A stretch of DNA of 64,000 nucleotides from JBBATK01 sp046297095 (GCA_046297095.1 JBKCNS010000012.1:1-64000); one strand, 5' to 3'. Counted from the first letter of the stretch, positions 25,719 through 35,853 are shown. The notes: generated by a model not told the origin, from the sequence alone. Numbers and translations are program-made.

Positions 25719-28187
25719 TTACTCTTCCGAAACGGTGCCGCCCTCAGCACCTTCTTCATCATCCCGAGGAACAACCGTGATATCGGCAATGGTATCGCCT
25801 TCATCAAGACGGATCAGACGCACTCCTTGAGTATTGCGGCCAATCACACGAATGGAATCGGCAGGCTGACGAATCAAAATTCCCTTCTGCGTCATCACTA
25901 CCAGGTCGTCACTATCGGTAATGTCCGTAAGAGACACAACCTTGCCGGTCTTGGAAGTAACATTCATGGAGATCACACCTTTGGCGCCGCGGCGCGTCAA
26001 GCGGAAATCTTCGAACTTTGTTCGCTTACCGTATCCGTTCTCTCCGATGATCACAATCTGCGTATCGGGACGTTTGATGGTAATCATTGAGACGATCTCA
26101 TCACCGTCTTGCAAGGTAATGCCCTTCACGCCTGTGGCAGTGCGGCCCATAGCGCGTACGTCGCTCTCGCGGAAACGGCAGGCTGAGCCTTCGCGCGTGC
26201 CCACAATAACATCACAGGTGCCATCGGTAAGACGCGCACTCAGCAGAATGTCTCCTTCATCTAAACTCAATGCGATCTTTCCGTTGGAGCGAACGCTTTC
26301 GAACTCGGAGAGTTGCGTTTTCTTCACCGTGCCTTGTTTGGTACACATGAAGATGAATTGATCATCGCTGAACGCTCCTTGCACCAGCAGATATGCGGTT
26401 ACTTTTTCGTCCGCAGGCTTCTGCACGATATTGGCAATAGATCTTCCCTTCGCGTTTCTGCTGCCTTCGGGAATATCATACACCTTTACGCGGTACACGC
26501 GGCCCTTGTCGGTAAAGCACAGCAGGTAATCGTGCGTGGCTGCACGGAAGAGATTCTCTACATAGTCGTCTTCGTAGGTGCCCGCACCGCTCAAGCCGCG
26601 TCCGCCACGGCCCTGTCGGCGATAGGAGTTCACCGGTGTTCTCTTGATGAAGCCCTTGTGCGAGATGGTCACAATAACTTCCTCGTTGGCGATCATATCT
26701 TCAACGGTGAAGTCCCGTGAATCGAACACCACATCAGTGCGGCGCTCATCGCCGTACTTTTCATCAACTGCGGTGAGTTCATCGCTAATGATCTGCATCT
26801 GCAAATCCTTGCTGGCAAGAATGGAACGCAACTTTTCGATGAGTTGAATAATCTCGCGATACTCTTGCTGAATCTTCTCGCGCTCCAAGCCGGTTAGACG
26901 TTGCAATCTCATGTCGAGAATTGCTTTGGCTTGAATCTCGCTCAGCTTGAAGTTGGCTTGCAAACGCTCGGATGCTACCTCCACATTCGGAGACTCTTTA
27001 ATAGTCTTAATCACTGCATCGATATTATCCAATGCAATGATAAAGCCCTCCAAAATGTGAGCCCGCTTTTCCGCGGCGGCAAGTTCATACTTGGTGCGTC
27101 GCACCACCACCTCGTTACGGAAGCTGATAAAGTGCTGTAGCATTTCACGCAGTTCCAAAACGCGGGGACGGCCATCCACAAGCGCAAGCATGTTACAACC
27201 GAAGGTTGTTTGCATTTGTGTATGCTTAAACAAATTGTTCAGCACCACGAGCGGAACACCATCGCGTTTGAGTTCAATGACAATGCGCATACCGTCGCGA
27301 TCGGACTCGTCACGGATATCGGAGATATCCTCTAGAACTTTGTCGCGCACTTGGTCGGCAATTTTCTCGATCAAACCTGCTTTGGAAACCTGATACGGCA
27401 ATTCCGTTACAACTATGGCCTCTTTACCATTCTTAGCGGTCTCGACAGAAGCACGTGCTCGAACGATCACTTTTCCGCGACCGGTCAAGTATGCGTCGCG
27501 CACACCCTCGTACCCATAGATCACACCACCGGTAGGAAAATCCGGAGCAGTAATGTACTGCATCAGATCGTTGCTCGAGATTGACGGATCGGCAATCATC
27601 GCCTTGATACCGCGCACCACCTCGCGCAGATTATGCGGCGGGATGTTTGTAGCCATACCAACAGCAATACCTCCGGCACCATTCACCATGAGCAGTGGAA
27701 TCACGGTAGGCAACACGCGCGGCTCTTCCAGCGAGTCGTCGAAGTTGGGTTGAAAATCAACTGTGTCTTTATCAATATCACGAAGCACTTCAGCGGCAAT
27801 GCCGGCAAGGCGTGTTTCGGTATAACGCATAGCCGCAGGAGGATCACCGTCCACCGAACCAAAGTTACCCTGACCATCTACCAATGGATATCGCAGTGAC
27901 CATTCCTGCGCCATCCGCACCATGGCATCGTACACGGAAGAGTCACCGTGCGGGTGGTATTTACCCAACACTTCACCCACCAAACGTGCTGACTTTTTGT
28001 ACGGGCGATTATGCGTCAAGCCCAGTTCCTGCATTGCATACAGAATGCGACGGTGCACGGGTTTCAATCCATCGCGAACATCGGGCAGAGCGCGACTCAC
28101 GATCACGGACATCGAATAATCCAGGTACGATCCCCTCATTTGCTCTTCGAGCAAAACGGGAAGAATTTTTTCACTTAGTAAAGCCAT
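25719..28187 (-). CDS. gyrA: DNA gyrase subunit A
   Basis: An 822-residue subunit of type II topoisomerase that breaks and rejoins DNA while GyrB hydrolyses ATP. RGSYLDYSMSVIVSRALPDV near residue 19 is the family N-terminus, and AMRYTETRL near 118 carries the catalytic Tyr. The C-terminal six-blade domain includes the GyrA box RRQGRGGRGLSG near 535, which distinguishes gyrase from topoisomerase IV ParC. The tail is acidic. A TATTTTTG element lies 36 bases upstream of the ATG. Confidence 0.96.
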   Translation of the reverse strand: MALLSEKILPVLLEEQMRGSYLDYSMSVIVSRALPDVRDGLKPVHRRILYAMQELGLTHNRPYKKSARLVGEVLGKYHPHGDSSVYDAMVRMAQEWSLRYPLVDGQGNFGSVDGDPPAAMRYTETRLAGIAAEVLRDIDKDTVDFQPNFDDSLEEPRVLPTVIPLLMVNGAGGIAVGMATNIPPHNLREVVRGIKAMIADPSISSNDLMQYITAPDFPTGGVIYGYEGVRDAYLTGRGKVIVRARASVETAKNGKEAIVVTELPYQVSKAGLIEKIADQVRDKVLEDISDIRDESDRDGMRIVIELKRDGVPLVVLNNLFKHTQMQTTFGCNMLALVDGRPRVLELREMLQHFISFRNEVVVRRTKYELAAAEKRAHILEGFIIALDNIDAVIKTIKESPNVEVASERLQANFKLSEIQAKAILDMRLQRLTGLEREKIQQEYREIIQLIEKLRSILASKDLQMQIISDELTAVDEKYGDERRTDVVFDSRDFTVEDMIANEEVIVTISHKGFIKRTPVNSYRRQGRGGRGLSGAGTYEDDYVENLFRAATHDYLLCFTDKGRVYRVKVYDIPEGSRNAKGRSIANIVQKPADEKVTAYLLVQGAFSDDQFIFMCTKQGTVKKTQLSEFESVRSNGKIALSLDEGDILLSARLTDGTCDVIVGTREGSACRFRESDVRAMGRTATGVKGITLQDGDEIVSMITIKRPDTQIVIIGENGYGKRTKFEDFRLTRRGAKGVISMNVTSKTGKVVSLTDITDSDDLVVMTQKGILIRQPADSIRVIGRNTQGVRLIRLDEGDTIADITVVPRDDEEGAEGGTVSEE

Positions 28188-28222
28188 GATATCTGCGGGA
28201 GAGTTACGTCTGAAATGGTGTG

Positions 28223-28230
28223 CAAAAATA
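28223..28230 (-). promoter_or_regulatory. TATTTTTG promoter -7 element of gyrA
   Basis: On the minus strand TATTTTTGC ends 35 bases before the gyrA ATG at 28187. The same octamer is found at a similar distance before valS and the porU-like gene. No clear TTTG -33 box is present. Confidence 0.5.
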
Positions 28231-28450
28231 CTGTTTTATGTACTCTTTTTTGTGTCGGTTTTTCCACATTATGCTCCGCAAATACCGGGTCCTATGCCGC
28301 ATGATTACTCATGATTGGACAGCATTGCCTACGGTGGCTCCGCAACGCGCGCGAGTGACCGCACACATGATTGACTGTGTTCTTTGGGCGTGTAGCGGAA
28401 GGTTACATTCTTTGATGTACAACGTACCGTAACGTTTGGGGGATGGCCGC

Positions 28451-29722
28451 TTACATATATCGCTCTTCAAGCTCTTCGTTTCGCAAGCGCCTGTAGAGCA
28501 TCATCAGTGCTGTAGATGCCGCACGCTCTCGGGTGGTACTGCGATCGGTACCGAAATTATGTACTCTGGCGTCAACACCCTGTTCGTCGGCAACGGCAAT
28601 CCATACGGTGCCTACAGGCTTCTGCTCGGAGCCGCCATCGGGACCGGCTATACCGCTCACTGCCACACCATAGGCCGTACCAAACTTCTTGCGAACACAC
28701 TGTGCCAATTCGGACACACACTCACTGCTCACCGCTCCATACTCATCTAGGATGCGCTCGTCAATACCAACGTCGCGGACTTTTGACGTATTGGAATAAC
28801 ATTCTATTCCGCCCATGAAATACGCCGATGCTCCGGGAGTATCTGTCAGCAAGGTTCCTAAGATTCCGCCCGTGCAGGATTCCGCCACCGCCACGGTGGC
28901 ATTTCTTTGTAGCAATTCTCTATGCAGCACAGTGCTGATGGAGTCTTTGCCTGCTCCCACAATGTACCGCCCCGCTTTTACGCGAAGTACGGATTCAATC
29001 TTCGCAATGGCCTCTTCCGCTGCAGGCCCGTTTTCTGCATGCACTCCGGTGCGCAAACGAATGCCATTCACCGATGGTAAGAAGGCCAGTGACGCGCCCT
29101 CAAGAAACTCGTGAGGATCGCCTATCAAATCTGCCAGTGTAGATTCCGTGCACCCGCTTGCCACCAGCGTTGAGTACTTCACAATGTCGTGACCGCCATC
29201 GCTTATGGCACGCTCTATGATCGGCAATACCGATTCCGTCATGATGGCTTTCATTTCCCTGGGAACGCCGGGAAGTGCTATGAGTGTGGCATCTGCGCTC
29301 CGCATCATAAGTCCCGGCGCACTGCCCACGCTGTTCGGCAAAGCCGTTGCCGTGGACGGCCGCAGTGCCTGCCCCCGCTGACGTTCCGTAAATGGCCGGC
29401 CTCTGCGCATCAGTGCCTGCTTTAAGTACTCCAATACCACAGCATCTTCTATCATCTCATCACCTAGGAAGGAGCACAGAACATCTTTGGTAATATCATC
29501 ATGAGTGGGTCCAAGACCACCGGTGATAATCAAACAGTGGTGCGTGGCGCTCAAGCGTTGCAACTCGCCTATCATGCTCTTCGGATTGTCTCCCACCACC
29601 GCATGAGTACTCACCTTGGCACCAAGCTCGGTGCACTGTTCGGCTATCCAAGACGCATTGGTATTTACCACCTGACCAATGCAGAGTTCATCGCCTATGG
29701 TAAGTATTGCAATGGAATACAT
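28451..29722 (-). CDS. cinA: CinA-family protein (nicotinamide-nucleotide amidohydrolase / ADP-ribose pyrophosphatase)
   Basis: A 423-residue two-domain protein. Residues of about 1-170 are the MoCF-like COG1058 domain (ILTIGDELCIGQVVNTNASW; IITGGLGPTHDDITKDVL). The C-terminal domain (about 260-415) has VAESCTGGILGTLLTDTPGA, the NMN amidohydrolase signature. It probably recycles pyridine nucleotides. The ATG at 29722 is preceded by CCGGAGGCAGCGA, a good ribosome-binding site, so the longer frame to 29767 is unlikely. It lies between rpsA and gyrA, all on the minus strand but with gaps that suggest separate transcripts. Confidence 0.93.
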   Translation of the reverse strand: MYSIAILTIGDELCIGQVVNTNASWIAEQCTELGAKVSTHAVVGDNPKSMIGELQRLSATHHCLIITGGLGPTHDDITKDVLCSFLGDEMIEDAVVLEYLKQALMRRGRPFTERQRGQALRPSTATALPNSVGSAPGLMMRSADATLIALPGVPREMKAIMTESVLPIIERAISDGGHDIVKYSTLVASGCTESTLADLIGDPHEFLEGASLAFLPSVNGIRLRTGVHAENGPAAEEAIAKIESVLRVKAGRYIVGAGKDSISTVLHRELLQRNATVAVAESCTGGILGTLLTDTPGASAYFMGGIECYSNTSKVRDVGIDERILDEYGAVSSECVSELAQCVRKKFGTAYGVAVSGIAGPDGGSEQKPVGTVWIAVADEQGVDARVHNFGTDRSTTRERAASTALMMLYRRLRNEELEERYM

Positions 29723-29891
29723 TCGCTGCCTCCGGTAATATGCTTTGTCGTGATTGTTGCTCGGCACCTGATGTATGCCGGGCTTTGAAAAATCAGCTTT
29801 ATGAGCTCTGAGACTGCTCGTTCACAAGACTCGTGCAACGCACGCAATCTACAGACCGCAGACCCTACCGAGTAACGTCGGCTCTGCGCAC

Positions 29892-29926
29892 ATAAAAAAA
29901 ACAGCACGCTCGAGAGCGTGCTGTTT
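29892..29926 (-). terminator. Intrinsic terminator of rpsA
   Basis: A perfect 13-bp stem: AAACAGCACGCTC (29899-29911) with GAGCGTGCTGTTT (29914-29926), two bases between. On the minus strand it runs into an eight-base T tract (29899-29892). It starts 32 bases after the rpsA stop at 29958. Confidence 0.92.
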
Positions 29927-29957
29927 CATGAGAAACGAACTTGTTGATGCCTGACTA

Positions 29958-31889
29958 TTACTCAGCCTGAGCTGCGTCGTCAGCCTTTGCTGCTTCCTCG
30001 GGAGCAACTACTGCCGCTTCCGCCGCAACTACTGCTTCAATAGCAGCAACTTCTTCGGGAGCAATAGTAGGAGCAACACCTTCAGCAACATACTTCTCGG
30101 CGTTCGGCACGGGGTGATTAGCGTTGTACGCTGCAATCACGGCCTGGTCCTTGCCCTTCAGAGCATCAACCACCGAGAGTACAATCTTCTTCGATTCTTT
30201 GTCGAACTCTACAACCTTCAGCGGCAGAGCGTCGCCAACATGGAAGAAGTCTGCAATGCTGCGCACCGGAGCAAAGGAAAGCTGCGATGAAGGAACAAAG
30301 CCGTCTACACCTTCGGGCATCTCTACGATTACACCCTTGTCGATGATACGTACAATGCGGCCTTCTGTTTCCGTGCCTACCGTGAAGCGCTCTGCGAACA
30401 CATCCCACGGGTTATCCGTGATTTGCTTGTGTCCCAGAGAAATACGGCGGTGCTCAGGATCTACACTCAGTACTATAACTTCCAGCGGATCACCCTTCTT
30501 TACAAATTCACCGGGGTGGCGAATCTTCTTTGTCCATGATAGGTCGCTGATGTGTACCAAACCGTCTACGCCGGCCTCGAGCTCAACGAACACACCAAAG
30601 TTGGTGAGGTTGCGAACGATACCGTTGTGCACGGAATTGATAGGGTACTTGTTCATCAGGTCTTGCCAAGGATCGGGCTCCAGCTGCTTGATACCAAGAG
30701 CCAGCTTACGATTGTCACGATCGATATTAAGAACAACTGCTTCGAGGATTTGACCCAAAGAAACCAGCTGCGACGGGTGCTTGATGTGCTGTGTCCACGA
30801 CATTTCACTGATGTGGATCAAGCCTTCAACGCCCTTCTCAATCTCGATAAACACACCGTAATCGGTAATGCTTACAACCTTGCCGCTTACCTTCGCGCCC
30901 GGCTCGTACTTCTCGCCAATGGTATCCCACGGGTGAGGAGTAAGCTGCTTCATACCGAGAGAAATACGCTTCTTCTCTTGATCGAAATCAAGTACAGCAA
31001 CTTTCACTTGCTCGTCCAGCGTAACAATCTCGGAGGGGTGATTTACGCGGCCCCATGAGAGGTCGGTGATGTGAACCAAACCGTCTACACCGCCAAGGTC
31101 TACGAACACACCGAAGTCTGCAATTGCCTTCACGACGCCTTCAAGTACCAAACCTTTTTCGAGCGAGGAGATAATCTTACCGCGCTGCTCGGAGATTTGC
31201 TCTTCAAGAAGGATCTTGTGGCTTACTACAACATTCTCGCTGGGATTGTTCACCTTCACGACGCGAACGTCGATGGTCTTACCTACCCAAACATCAAAAT
31301 CGCGTACAGGACGAACGTCGATCTGTGATCCCGGAAGGAATGCCTCGATTCCAAGCAGATCCACAACCATACCGCCCTTGATGCGGCGGAGGATGCGAAC
31401 AGGAATAACATCTTGCTTTTCGTAGTGCGAAAGAATATCGTTCCATGTCTTCATGAAGTCGGCACGGCGGCGAGACAGTACCAAGCGGCCCATCGCATCT
31501 TCCATCTTATCGACGAATACATCGATGCCTTCGCCGATCATCAGCGAATCCGCCGCAACGGAGAACTCCGCGCGGGGTACAACGCCAAGACTCTTGAAAC
31601 CGATATCCACAAGGATTTCATCTTTGCTAATTGCAACAACACGACCATGCACCATCTCGTCTTCCTTGATGTGCGTCATGTTGGTTGCCAACATTCTTTC
31701 GAAGGACTCATTATCCAGACCGTTAACGTCTAGATCCAGATCACCTTCCAGCAATGCTGCCAAGGTGCTCTTTTTGGAGAGTTGCACAGGCACTTCATCC
31801 AAGATGGATGTTGTTTCCGCTTGCAACTCATTGGTTACGGCAGCATCCGCTACGGGCTGCTGCTCTGTTGATTCCGGTGTATCAGACAT
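29958..31889 (-). CDS. rpsA: 30S ribosomal protein S1
   Basis: A 643-residue protein with six S1 RNA-binding repeats. Repeats 3 to 5 are the clearest, each with a GVFV(D/E)L..GVDGLVHISDLSW-type core near residues 260, 345 and 430. S1 binds mRNA and helps load it on the ribosome, which matters in organisms with weak Shine-Dalgarno use. The first 45 and last 60 residues are Ala/Glu-rich and probably disordered. A TATATTCG element lies about 94 bases upstream, divergent from lptG. Confidence 0.95.
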   Translation of the reverse strand: MSDTPESTEQQPVADAAVTNELQAETTSILDEVPVQLSKKSTLAALLEGDLDLDVNGLDNESFERMLATNMTHIKEDEMVHGRVVAISKDEILVDIGFKSLGVVPRAEFSVAADSLMIGEGIDVFVDKMEDAMGRLVLSRRRADFMKTWNDILSHYEKQDVIPVRILRRIKGGMVVDLLGIEAFLPGSQIDVRPVRDFDVWVGKTIDVRVVKVNNPSENVVVSHKILLEEQISEQRGKIISSLEKGLVLEGVVKAIADFGVFVDLGGVDGLVHITDLSWGRVNHPSEIVTLDEQVKVAVLDFDQEKKRISLGMKQLTPHPWDTIGEKYEPGAKVSGKVVSITDYGVFIEIEKGVEGLIHISEMSWTQHIKHPSQLVSLGQILEAVVLNIDRDNRKLALGIKQLEPDPWQDLMNKYPINSVHNGIVRNLTNFGVFVELEAGVDGLVHISDLSWTKKIRHPGEFVKKGDPLEVIVLSVDPEHRRISLGHKQITDNPWDVFAERFTVGTETEGRIVRIIDKGVIVEMPEGVDGFVPSSQLSFAPVRSIADFFHVGDALPLKVVEFDKESKKIVLSVVDALKGKDQAVIAAYNANHPVPNAEKYVAEGVAPTIAPEEVAAIEAVVAAEAAVVAPEEAAKADDAAQAE

Positions 31890-31982
31890 ACAAAAACTCC
31901 TACTGCAGAAAGTTCGGTGCTGCGAGGTCGAGACTCTCTTCGTGTACTAGTGAAACATGTGTACGCAGCGTCTATAAGACCG

Positions 31983-31990
31983 CGAATATA
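31983..31990 (-). promoter_or_regulatory. Possible -7 element of rpsA
   Basis: TATATTCGC on the minus strand, 93 bases before the rpsA ATG, matches the window's TAnnTT(T/C)G motif. It would give a leader of roughly 90 bases, long enough for regulation by S1 itself; that is inference. Confidence 0.35.
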
Positions 31991-32092
31991 GGGGAAAATT
32001 GCGTACGTGAAGCCATAAATGCAGCGATTTCGCAAGCCGAGCGCGTTTGATGTACCATATGTTCGTCTCGCCCCGTTACAGCGCGTCCGTGG

Positions 32093-32100
32093 TATCTTTG
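32093..32100 (+). promoter_or_regulatory. TATCTTTG promoter -7 element of lptG
   Basis: TATCTTTGC lies 49 bases before the lptG ATG and matches TAnnTTTG exactly. No TTTG box at 19-21 bases upstream. Confidence 0.45.
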
Positions 32101-32149
32101 CGCCCGGCGTAGACCGGTATTCGGAAGTCAGCCAGATCAAAGCAAAACC

Positions 32150-33241
32150 ATGAATGTTTTAGATCGATACATACTCAAAGGTTTTTTATCCACGCTGGTT
32201 TTCTCGATCGCCGCGCTGTGTGTGATTTTCCTGGTAGTGGATCTGATGGAAAGCCTGGATGGTTTTTTGGATCACCGAGCTCCGGCAAGTGCTATTGCCT
32301 CCTATTACGTGTACTACCTTCCGCAAATCATTAAGCTCATCTTCCCTATTGCAATGCTCCTGGCAAGTTTGTTCTCTGTTGGTCGCCTTGCGGGCAATCA
32401 CGAGGTAACGGCAATGAAGTCTGCGGGCATGAGCGTGTATCGTTTGTTACTGCCAATTGCAGTTGTCAGTTTGTTGCTCAGTTTCTCCCAATTATACTTT
32501 AATGGTTGGGTTGTACCCTATGCTCAGACAAAAATGCTGAGGGTGGATCGCGAGTATCTGGGTAAGGCAAAGAACCGCACGGAAACTCAGGTATTCAATG
32601 TGGCATTTCGCGACACTCCTTTGCGCAATGTTTTGATGAACTCGTATAACGACGAATCGCAACGTGGCGTTCAACTTTGCATCGAAGAGTACACCACTCT
32701 GCAAAGTCCAAGAATTACACGCAGGCTGGACGCCGAGAGTTTTTATTGGGACAGCGTGAACACAACGTGGGTGGCAGAGAATGCATACGTGCGCACCATC
32801 AATGCGAGTGGTGCCGTTGGTACCCGCTACGCTGCTAAAGAAACCGTACAATTATCAATGCCGCATCAGGCTATTGTGGGCTTGCAGCGATCGGCCGACG
32901 AAATGAATCTGCGTGAGTATAGGGAGTTTATTGATGTTCAGGAGCGTGGCGGGAAGGATGTGCGCATGAAACGTATAGACTACTACGGGCAATTTGCTTT
33001 TCCTTTTGCCAACCTTGTCGTGGTGTTGTTTGGCGTACCCTTTGCTTCCGTGAAGCGCAGAGGCGGAGTGGCGGGCGAGATTGCCGCTGCGATGATTGTG
33101 ACATTTTCCTATTTGGTATTCACCAAACTTAGTCAGTCCCTGGGATTCGAATTGGAGCTGCCGGCGGCTGTTGTGGGTTGGTCTGCGAACATGATTTTTA
33201 CCGTGATCGCATTGGCAAACCTATGGCGACTTCGCACCTAA
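32150..33241 (+). CDS. lptG: LptF/LptG family permease (YjgP/YjgQ)
   Basis: A 363-residue inner-membrane protein with three N-terminal and three C-terminal transmembrane segments around a periplasmic beta-jellyroll (about 130-260), the form of LptF/LptG. LDRYILKGFLSTLVFSIAAL at the N-terminus is the family start. It belongs to the ABC transporter that lifts lipopolysaccharide toward LptD. No second permease or LptB ATPase is nearby, so whether it is LptF or LptG cannot be settled. It starts a plus-strand run leading to the GldL/GldM-like genes. Confidence 0.9.
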   Translation: MNVLDRYILKGFLSTLVFSIAALCVIFLVVDLMESLDGFLDHRAPASAIASYYVYYLPQIIKLIFPIAMLLASLFSVGRLAGNHEVTAMKSAGMSVYRLLLPIAVVSLLLSFSQLYFNGWVVPYAQTKMLRVDREYLGKAKNRTETQVFNVAFRDTPLRNVLMNSYNDESQRGVQLCIEEYTTLQSPRITRRLDAESFYWDSVNTTWVAENAYVRTINASGAVGTRYAAKETVQLSMPHQAIVGLQRSADEMNLREYREFIDVQERGGKDVRMKRIDYYGQFAFPFANLVVVLFGVPFASVKRRGGVAGEIAAAMIVTFSYLVFTKLSQSLGFELELPAAVVGWSANMIFTVIALANLWRLRT

Positions 33242-33299
33242 GATACACCGGCTTGTACTCCGGGGTCGTTGGCAGACAAGATATTAAGCGTGGTTCGTG

Positions 33300-33307
33300 T
33301 AGTTTCG
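33300..33307 (+). promoter_or_regulatory. Possible -7 element of the gldL-like gene
   Basis: TAGTTTCG ends 25 bases before the ATG at 33333 and matches the window's TAnnTT(T/C)G motif. Confidence 0.35.
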
Positions 33308-33332
33308 TGCATCACTTGTGTTTACAAAATCT

Positions 33333-34121
33333 ATGGATGAAGTTCGCTCGTTAGGCAGCTTGGAAGGACGACGTATCGTTCGTGATATCTACCGCGAATT
33401 ACGTTTCGACCGCCAGTATAGTGGGTTCACCATCCTTGCCACTACGTGGAGAGTATGCACGTCGGAAAAGGAACTCTTTCGATACTCATCGAGCCAGGTG
33501 CGCGTATTACACCCGCTTGGTTTCTTTAGGGGTACATCACTATGGATGCAAGAGATCATCAATCGCTTCTATTCCCCTACCATCAATTCTTTTGTTTACT
33601 TCGGTGCAGCTGTGTTGTTGGTAATGATCGGCGTGCGGCGATTCACGGATCACATATCGGATGCCACCGTACTTGGAAGCATTTTGTTCGAAGCATTTCT
33701 TCTGATCGTGATGTTTCTTGTACTGTACTTTTCGCCGCCCGAAGCGGACGACGAATCAGACGAAGGCAACACTGCGTCAGCGTCCGATAATGATGTGCTT
33801 CGTGAGATTGGCGAGATAGGCCGAGACTATGCCACCGTGTCCATGCAGATGGAACAGGCAGTGCAGCAGCTCCAAGAATTGCGAGTGGTGCATGAGCAGC
33901 TTGCAGAACGCGTGCGTCAAAGCACAGAGGCGGCGCACCTTGCGGTAAGCCCGAACCCCGCGTTGGTCACCACTATGGAACAAACCAATAGATCTTTGGA
34001 GAAATTTCAGCAATCTGTCGAGGCTCTACACAATGCAGCCAATAAGCTTCAACGAGAGGAAATTGACGCTGCCGTGCGCCGAGAGGTAGAGTCGCTATTG
34101 GCACGGCGTGTGAGTGGCTAG
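33333..34121 (+). CDS. gldL: GldL/PorL-like T9SS motor protein (two TM helices plus coiled coil)
   Basis: A 262-residue protein. After an unusual 80-residue N-terminal part come two transmembrane helices (about 86-104 and 112-133), an acidic stretch, and coiled coil (about 155-250). The hairpin reads FVYFGAAVLLVMIGVRRF and GSILFEAFLLIVMFLVLYF, close to the pattern of GldL, whose second helix carries an essential Glu (here Glu120). GldL with GldM forms the proton-driven motor of type IX secretion and gliding. The next gene is GldM-like, which supports the call. A GTG at 33318 is an alternative start. Similarity is judged by eye and needs profile confirmation. Confidence 0.65.
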   Translation: MDEVRSLGSLEGRRIVRDIYRELRFDRQYSGFTILATTWRVCTSEKELFRYSSSQVRVLHPLGFFRGTSLWMQEIINRFYSPTINSFVYFGAAVLLVMIGVRRFTDHISDATVLGSILFEAFLLIVMFLVLYFSPPEADDESDEGNTASASDNDVLREIGEIGRDYATVSMQMEQAVQQLQELRVVHEQLAERVRQSTEAAHLAVSPNPALVTTMEQTNRSLEKFQQSVEALHNAANKLQREEIDAAVRREVESLLARRVSG

Positions 34122-34144
34122 AAGCTTCAGAGTTACTACCGTGG

Positions 34145-35749
34145 ATGTCTTCGCGCCTATCACATTTCGGCTGCGACTACCCCACGTACAAATCGAATCT
34201 GACCGTGAAAAAATCATTCCGTCGATCACCAAGATCGCGATTCATAGACATCTACTTCGTGCTCTACATAGCAGCACTGGTACTGGTTATACCCGATCAA
34301 GGCACATCGAAAAATGATGCCGCAGAGCTTGTCACTTCCCTGCTGCAAACATCCTTTCAACTTCATGTTGAGCGGCCGGTATTGTTGTGCCGGGTTGTAC
34401 GCTCCGGCGACTCACTTACGGTACTCTCGTGCGATTCGGTGAACGGAATTTTTCACAGCGGCGCAATGAAAAATGTACGCTACGATGTGAGCGTTGAAGA
34501 CCAATCGTACCAAACGCAGTATGCCATAAACTCTCACACCACTTCCCAAAGTTCGTTCTTTACACTGAGCGGGTCTGCGGATCAGGGAGGAGTGCGTTTC
34601 GGCTGGAAGCCACCGCTGGCGGACAAGCGGAATCGCCTGTTCAGAGTGAACGTATCAGCATCGGCAACACCTGTGCTGCCCGAGTCTCTGACGGAAGAAC
34701 AGCGGGAGTCGTTGCGAAAAATTACCGGCGATCCAAACGACGTTGTGGTTAAAGCTACAACGCAGTTTACGGTAGCGCTGGTGTTTGTGGACGGGGGCGG
34801 TGCATCAATGGCCGCATCACAGCCCGTGTCCTCGCAAATAGCAGCATCCGGAGACACCGCTCTGGCACGCCGCTACGAGGAACTTCTGCGTCAATTCGAA
34901 CAACCACGGGCCACGATTGCACCTCGCGGTGAGTTCTTCCTGCAGCCGCAAGAAAATGTATTGAAGATGATAGCCAACCAACCCTTCGTGAACCGCATCA
35001 GAGTGTATGGCGCTGATGCATCTCGCGAGGTTGAAGCTATTCGCGTATCGGGCGCAAATGCCTACGCCCGCATAGAAGGTTCGGAGATTATCGTCTCCGG
35101 CATGGCACCGCAGAGCGGCAGTATAGCAATCACTCTTGGCGCGCGCCGTAGCACCGACAAGAAAGATACTTCCGTGGTGTTCAGAGTAGTTGCCGGCGCA
35201 CTCGATTCGCCACAGATACCCAATTCTATGTACCCCGGCGTGACATACACGTTTCAGCCTCGACTGCCGGAGGTAAGCGGCATGCCGGCCGGCGCAGTAC
35301 TTCGCGACGACCGTGGCAACGAAGTTGTGCGAAGCACGCAGGGAGAAGCCTTCACCTTTATTCCCAGAGTTGAAGACACTACGCGAACTTTCAGTTTTGA
35401 ACGCTCGTTGAACGACAGAAAAATCGGGCAGACCTATGCCATAGCAATCGTTCCTTTTCCCTCGCCGGAGATTATAGACATTTCGATGCGCAATGGCCAG
35501 GTGTGGGTGCGCACACGAGCCTACGGTTTGGCTCAAGATGCTAAATCGCGAGTGCGATTAGAACTTCTGAATAGCCCTGCCGTTCGCATACAGGAACGCT
35601 TAGGAGACTGGAGCTACGACGAGCAATCACATTCACATATTCAGGTGTTCCAGTTTACGGCGGCTGCTCCTACAGTTTCCGTTCGCGCTATGAACGGAAG
35701 AAAGCAGGCCTCGGAGCGCAGGGATTTTGTGGCGCGAAGCGAACGATAA
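34145..35749 (+). CDS. gldM: GldM/PorM-like protein (single TM, beta-domain periplasmic part)
   Basis: A 534-residue protein with one transmembrane helix (about 33-50, FIDIYFVLYIAALVLVI) preceded by Arg-rich residues, then a long beta-rich periplasmic part. This matches GldM, which has one N-terminal helix inside a GldL ring and four periplasmic domains. The C-terminal third has repeated short beta segments (MYPGVTYTFQPRLPEV; IIDISMRNGQVWVRTR). A GTG at 34205 gives a start nearer the helix, more like known GldM. It lies 23 bases after the GldL-like gene. The assignment rests on order and topology more than on identical residues. Confidence 0.55.
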   Translation: MSSRLSHFGCDYPTYKSNLTVKKSFRRSPRSRFIDIYFVLYIAALVLVIPDQGTSKNDAAELVTSLLQTSFQLHVERPVLLCRVVRSGDSLTVLSCDSVNGIFHSGAMKNVRYDVSVEDQSYQTQYAINSHTTSQSSFFTLSGSADQGGVRFGWKPPLADKRNRLFRVNVSASATPVLPESLTEEQRESLRKITGDPNDVVVKATTQFTVALVFVDGGGASMAASQPVSSQIAASGDTALARRYEELLRQFEQPRATIAPRGEFFLQPQENVLKMIANQPFVNRIRVYGADASREVEAIRVSGANAYARIEGSEIIVSGMAPQSGSIAITLGARRSTDKKDTSVVFRVVAGALDSPQIPNSMYPGVTYTFQPRLPEVSGMPAGAVLRDDRGNEVVRSTQGEAFTFIPRVEDTTRTFSFERSLNDRKIGQTYAIAIVPFPSPEIIDISMRNGQVWVRTRAYGLAQDAKSRVRLELLNSPAVRIQERLGDWSYDEQSHSHIQVFQFTAAAPTVSVRAMNGRKQASERRDFVARSER

Positions 35750-35853
35750 CACAAGAGCTAAAGCTGTTCGCGATTACCTGCAGGTTTTGCCGGTGCATAT
35801 GCGGGTGCATGGTAGACATTGCACTATACTCTCGAATCATCCTCTCCACTTCA

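Noticed and set aside
34817..35536. 239-codon minus-strand open frame
   Set aside because: It lies antisense inside the GldM-like gene, with a Cys/His-rich random-looking composition.
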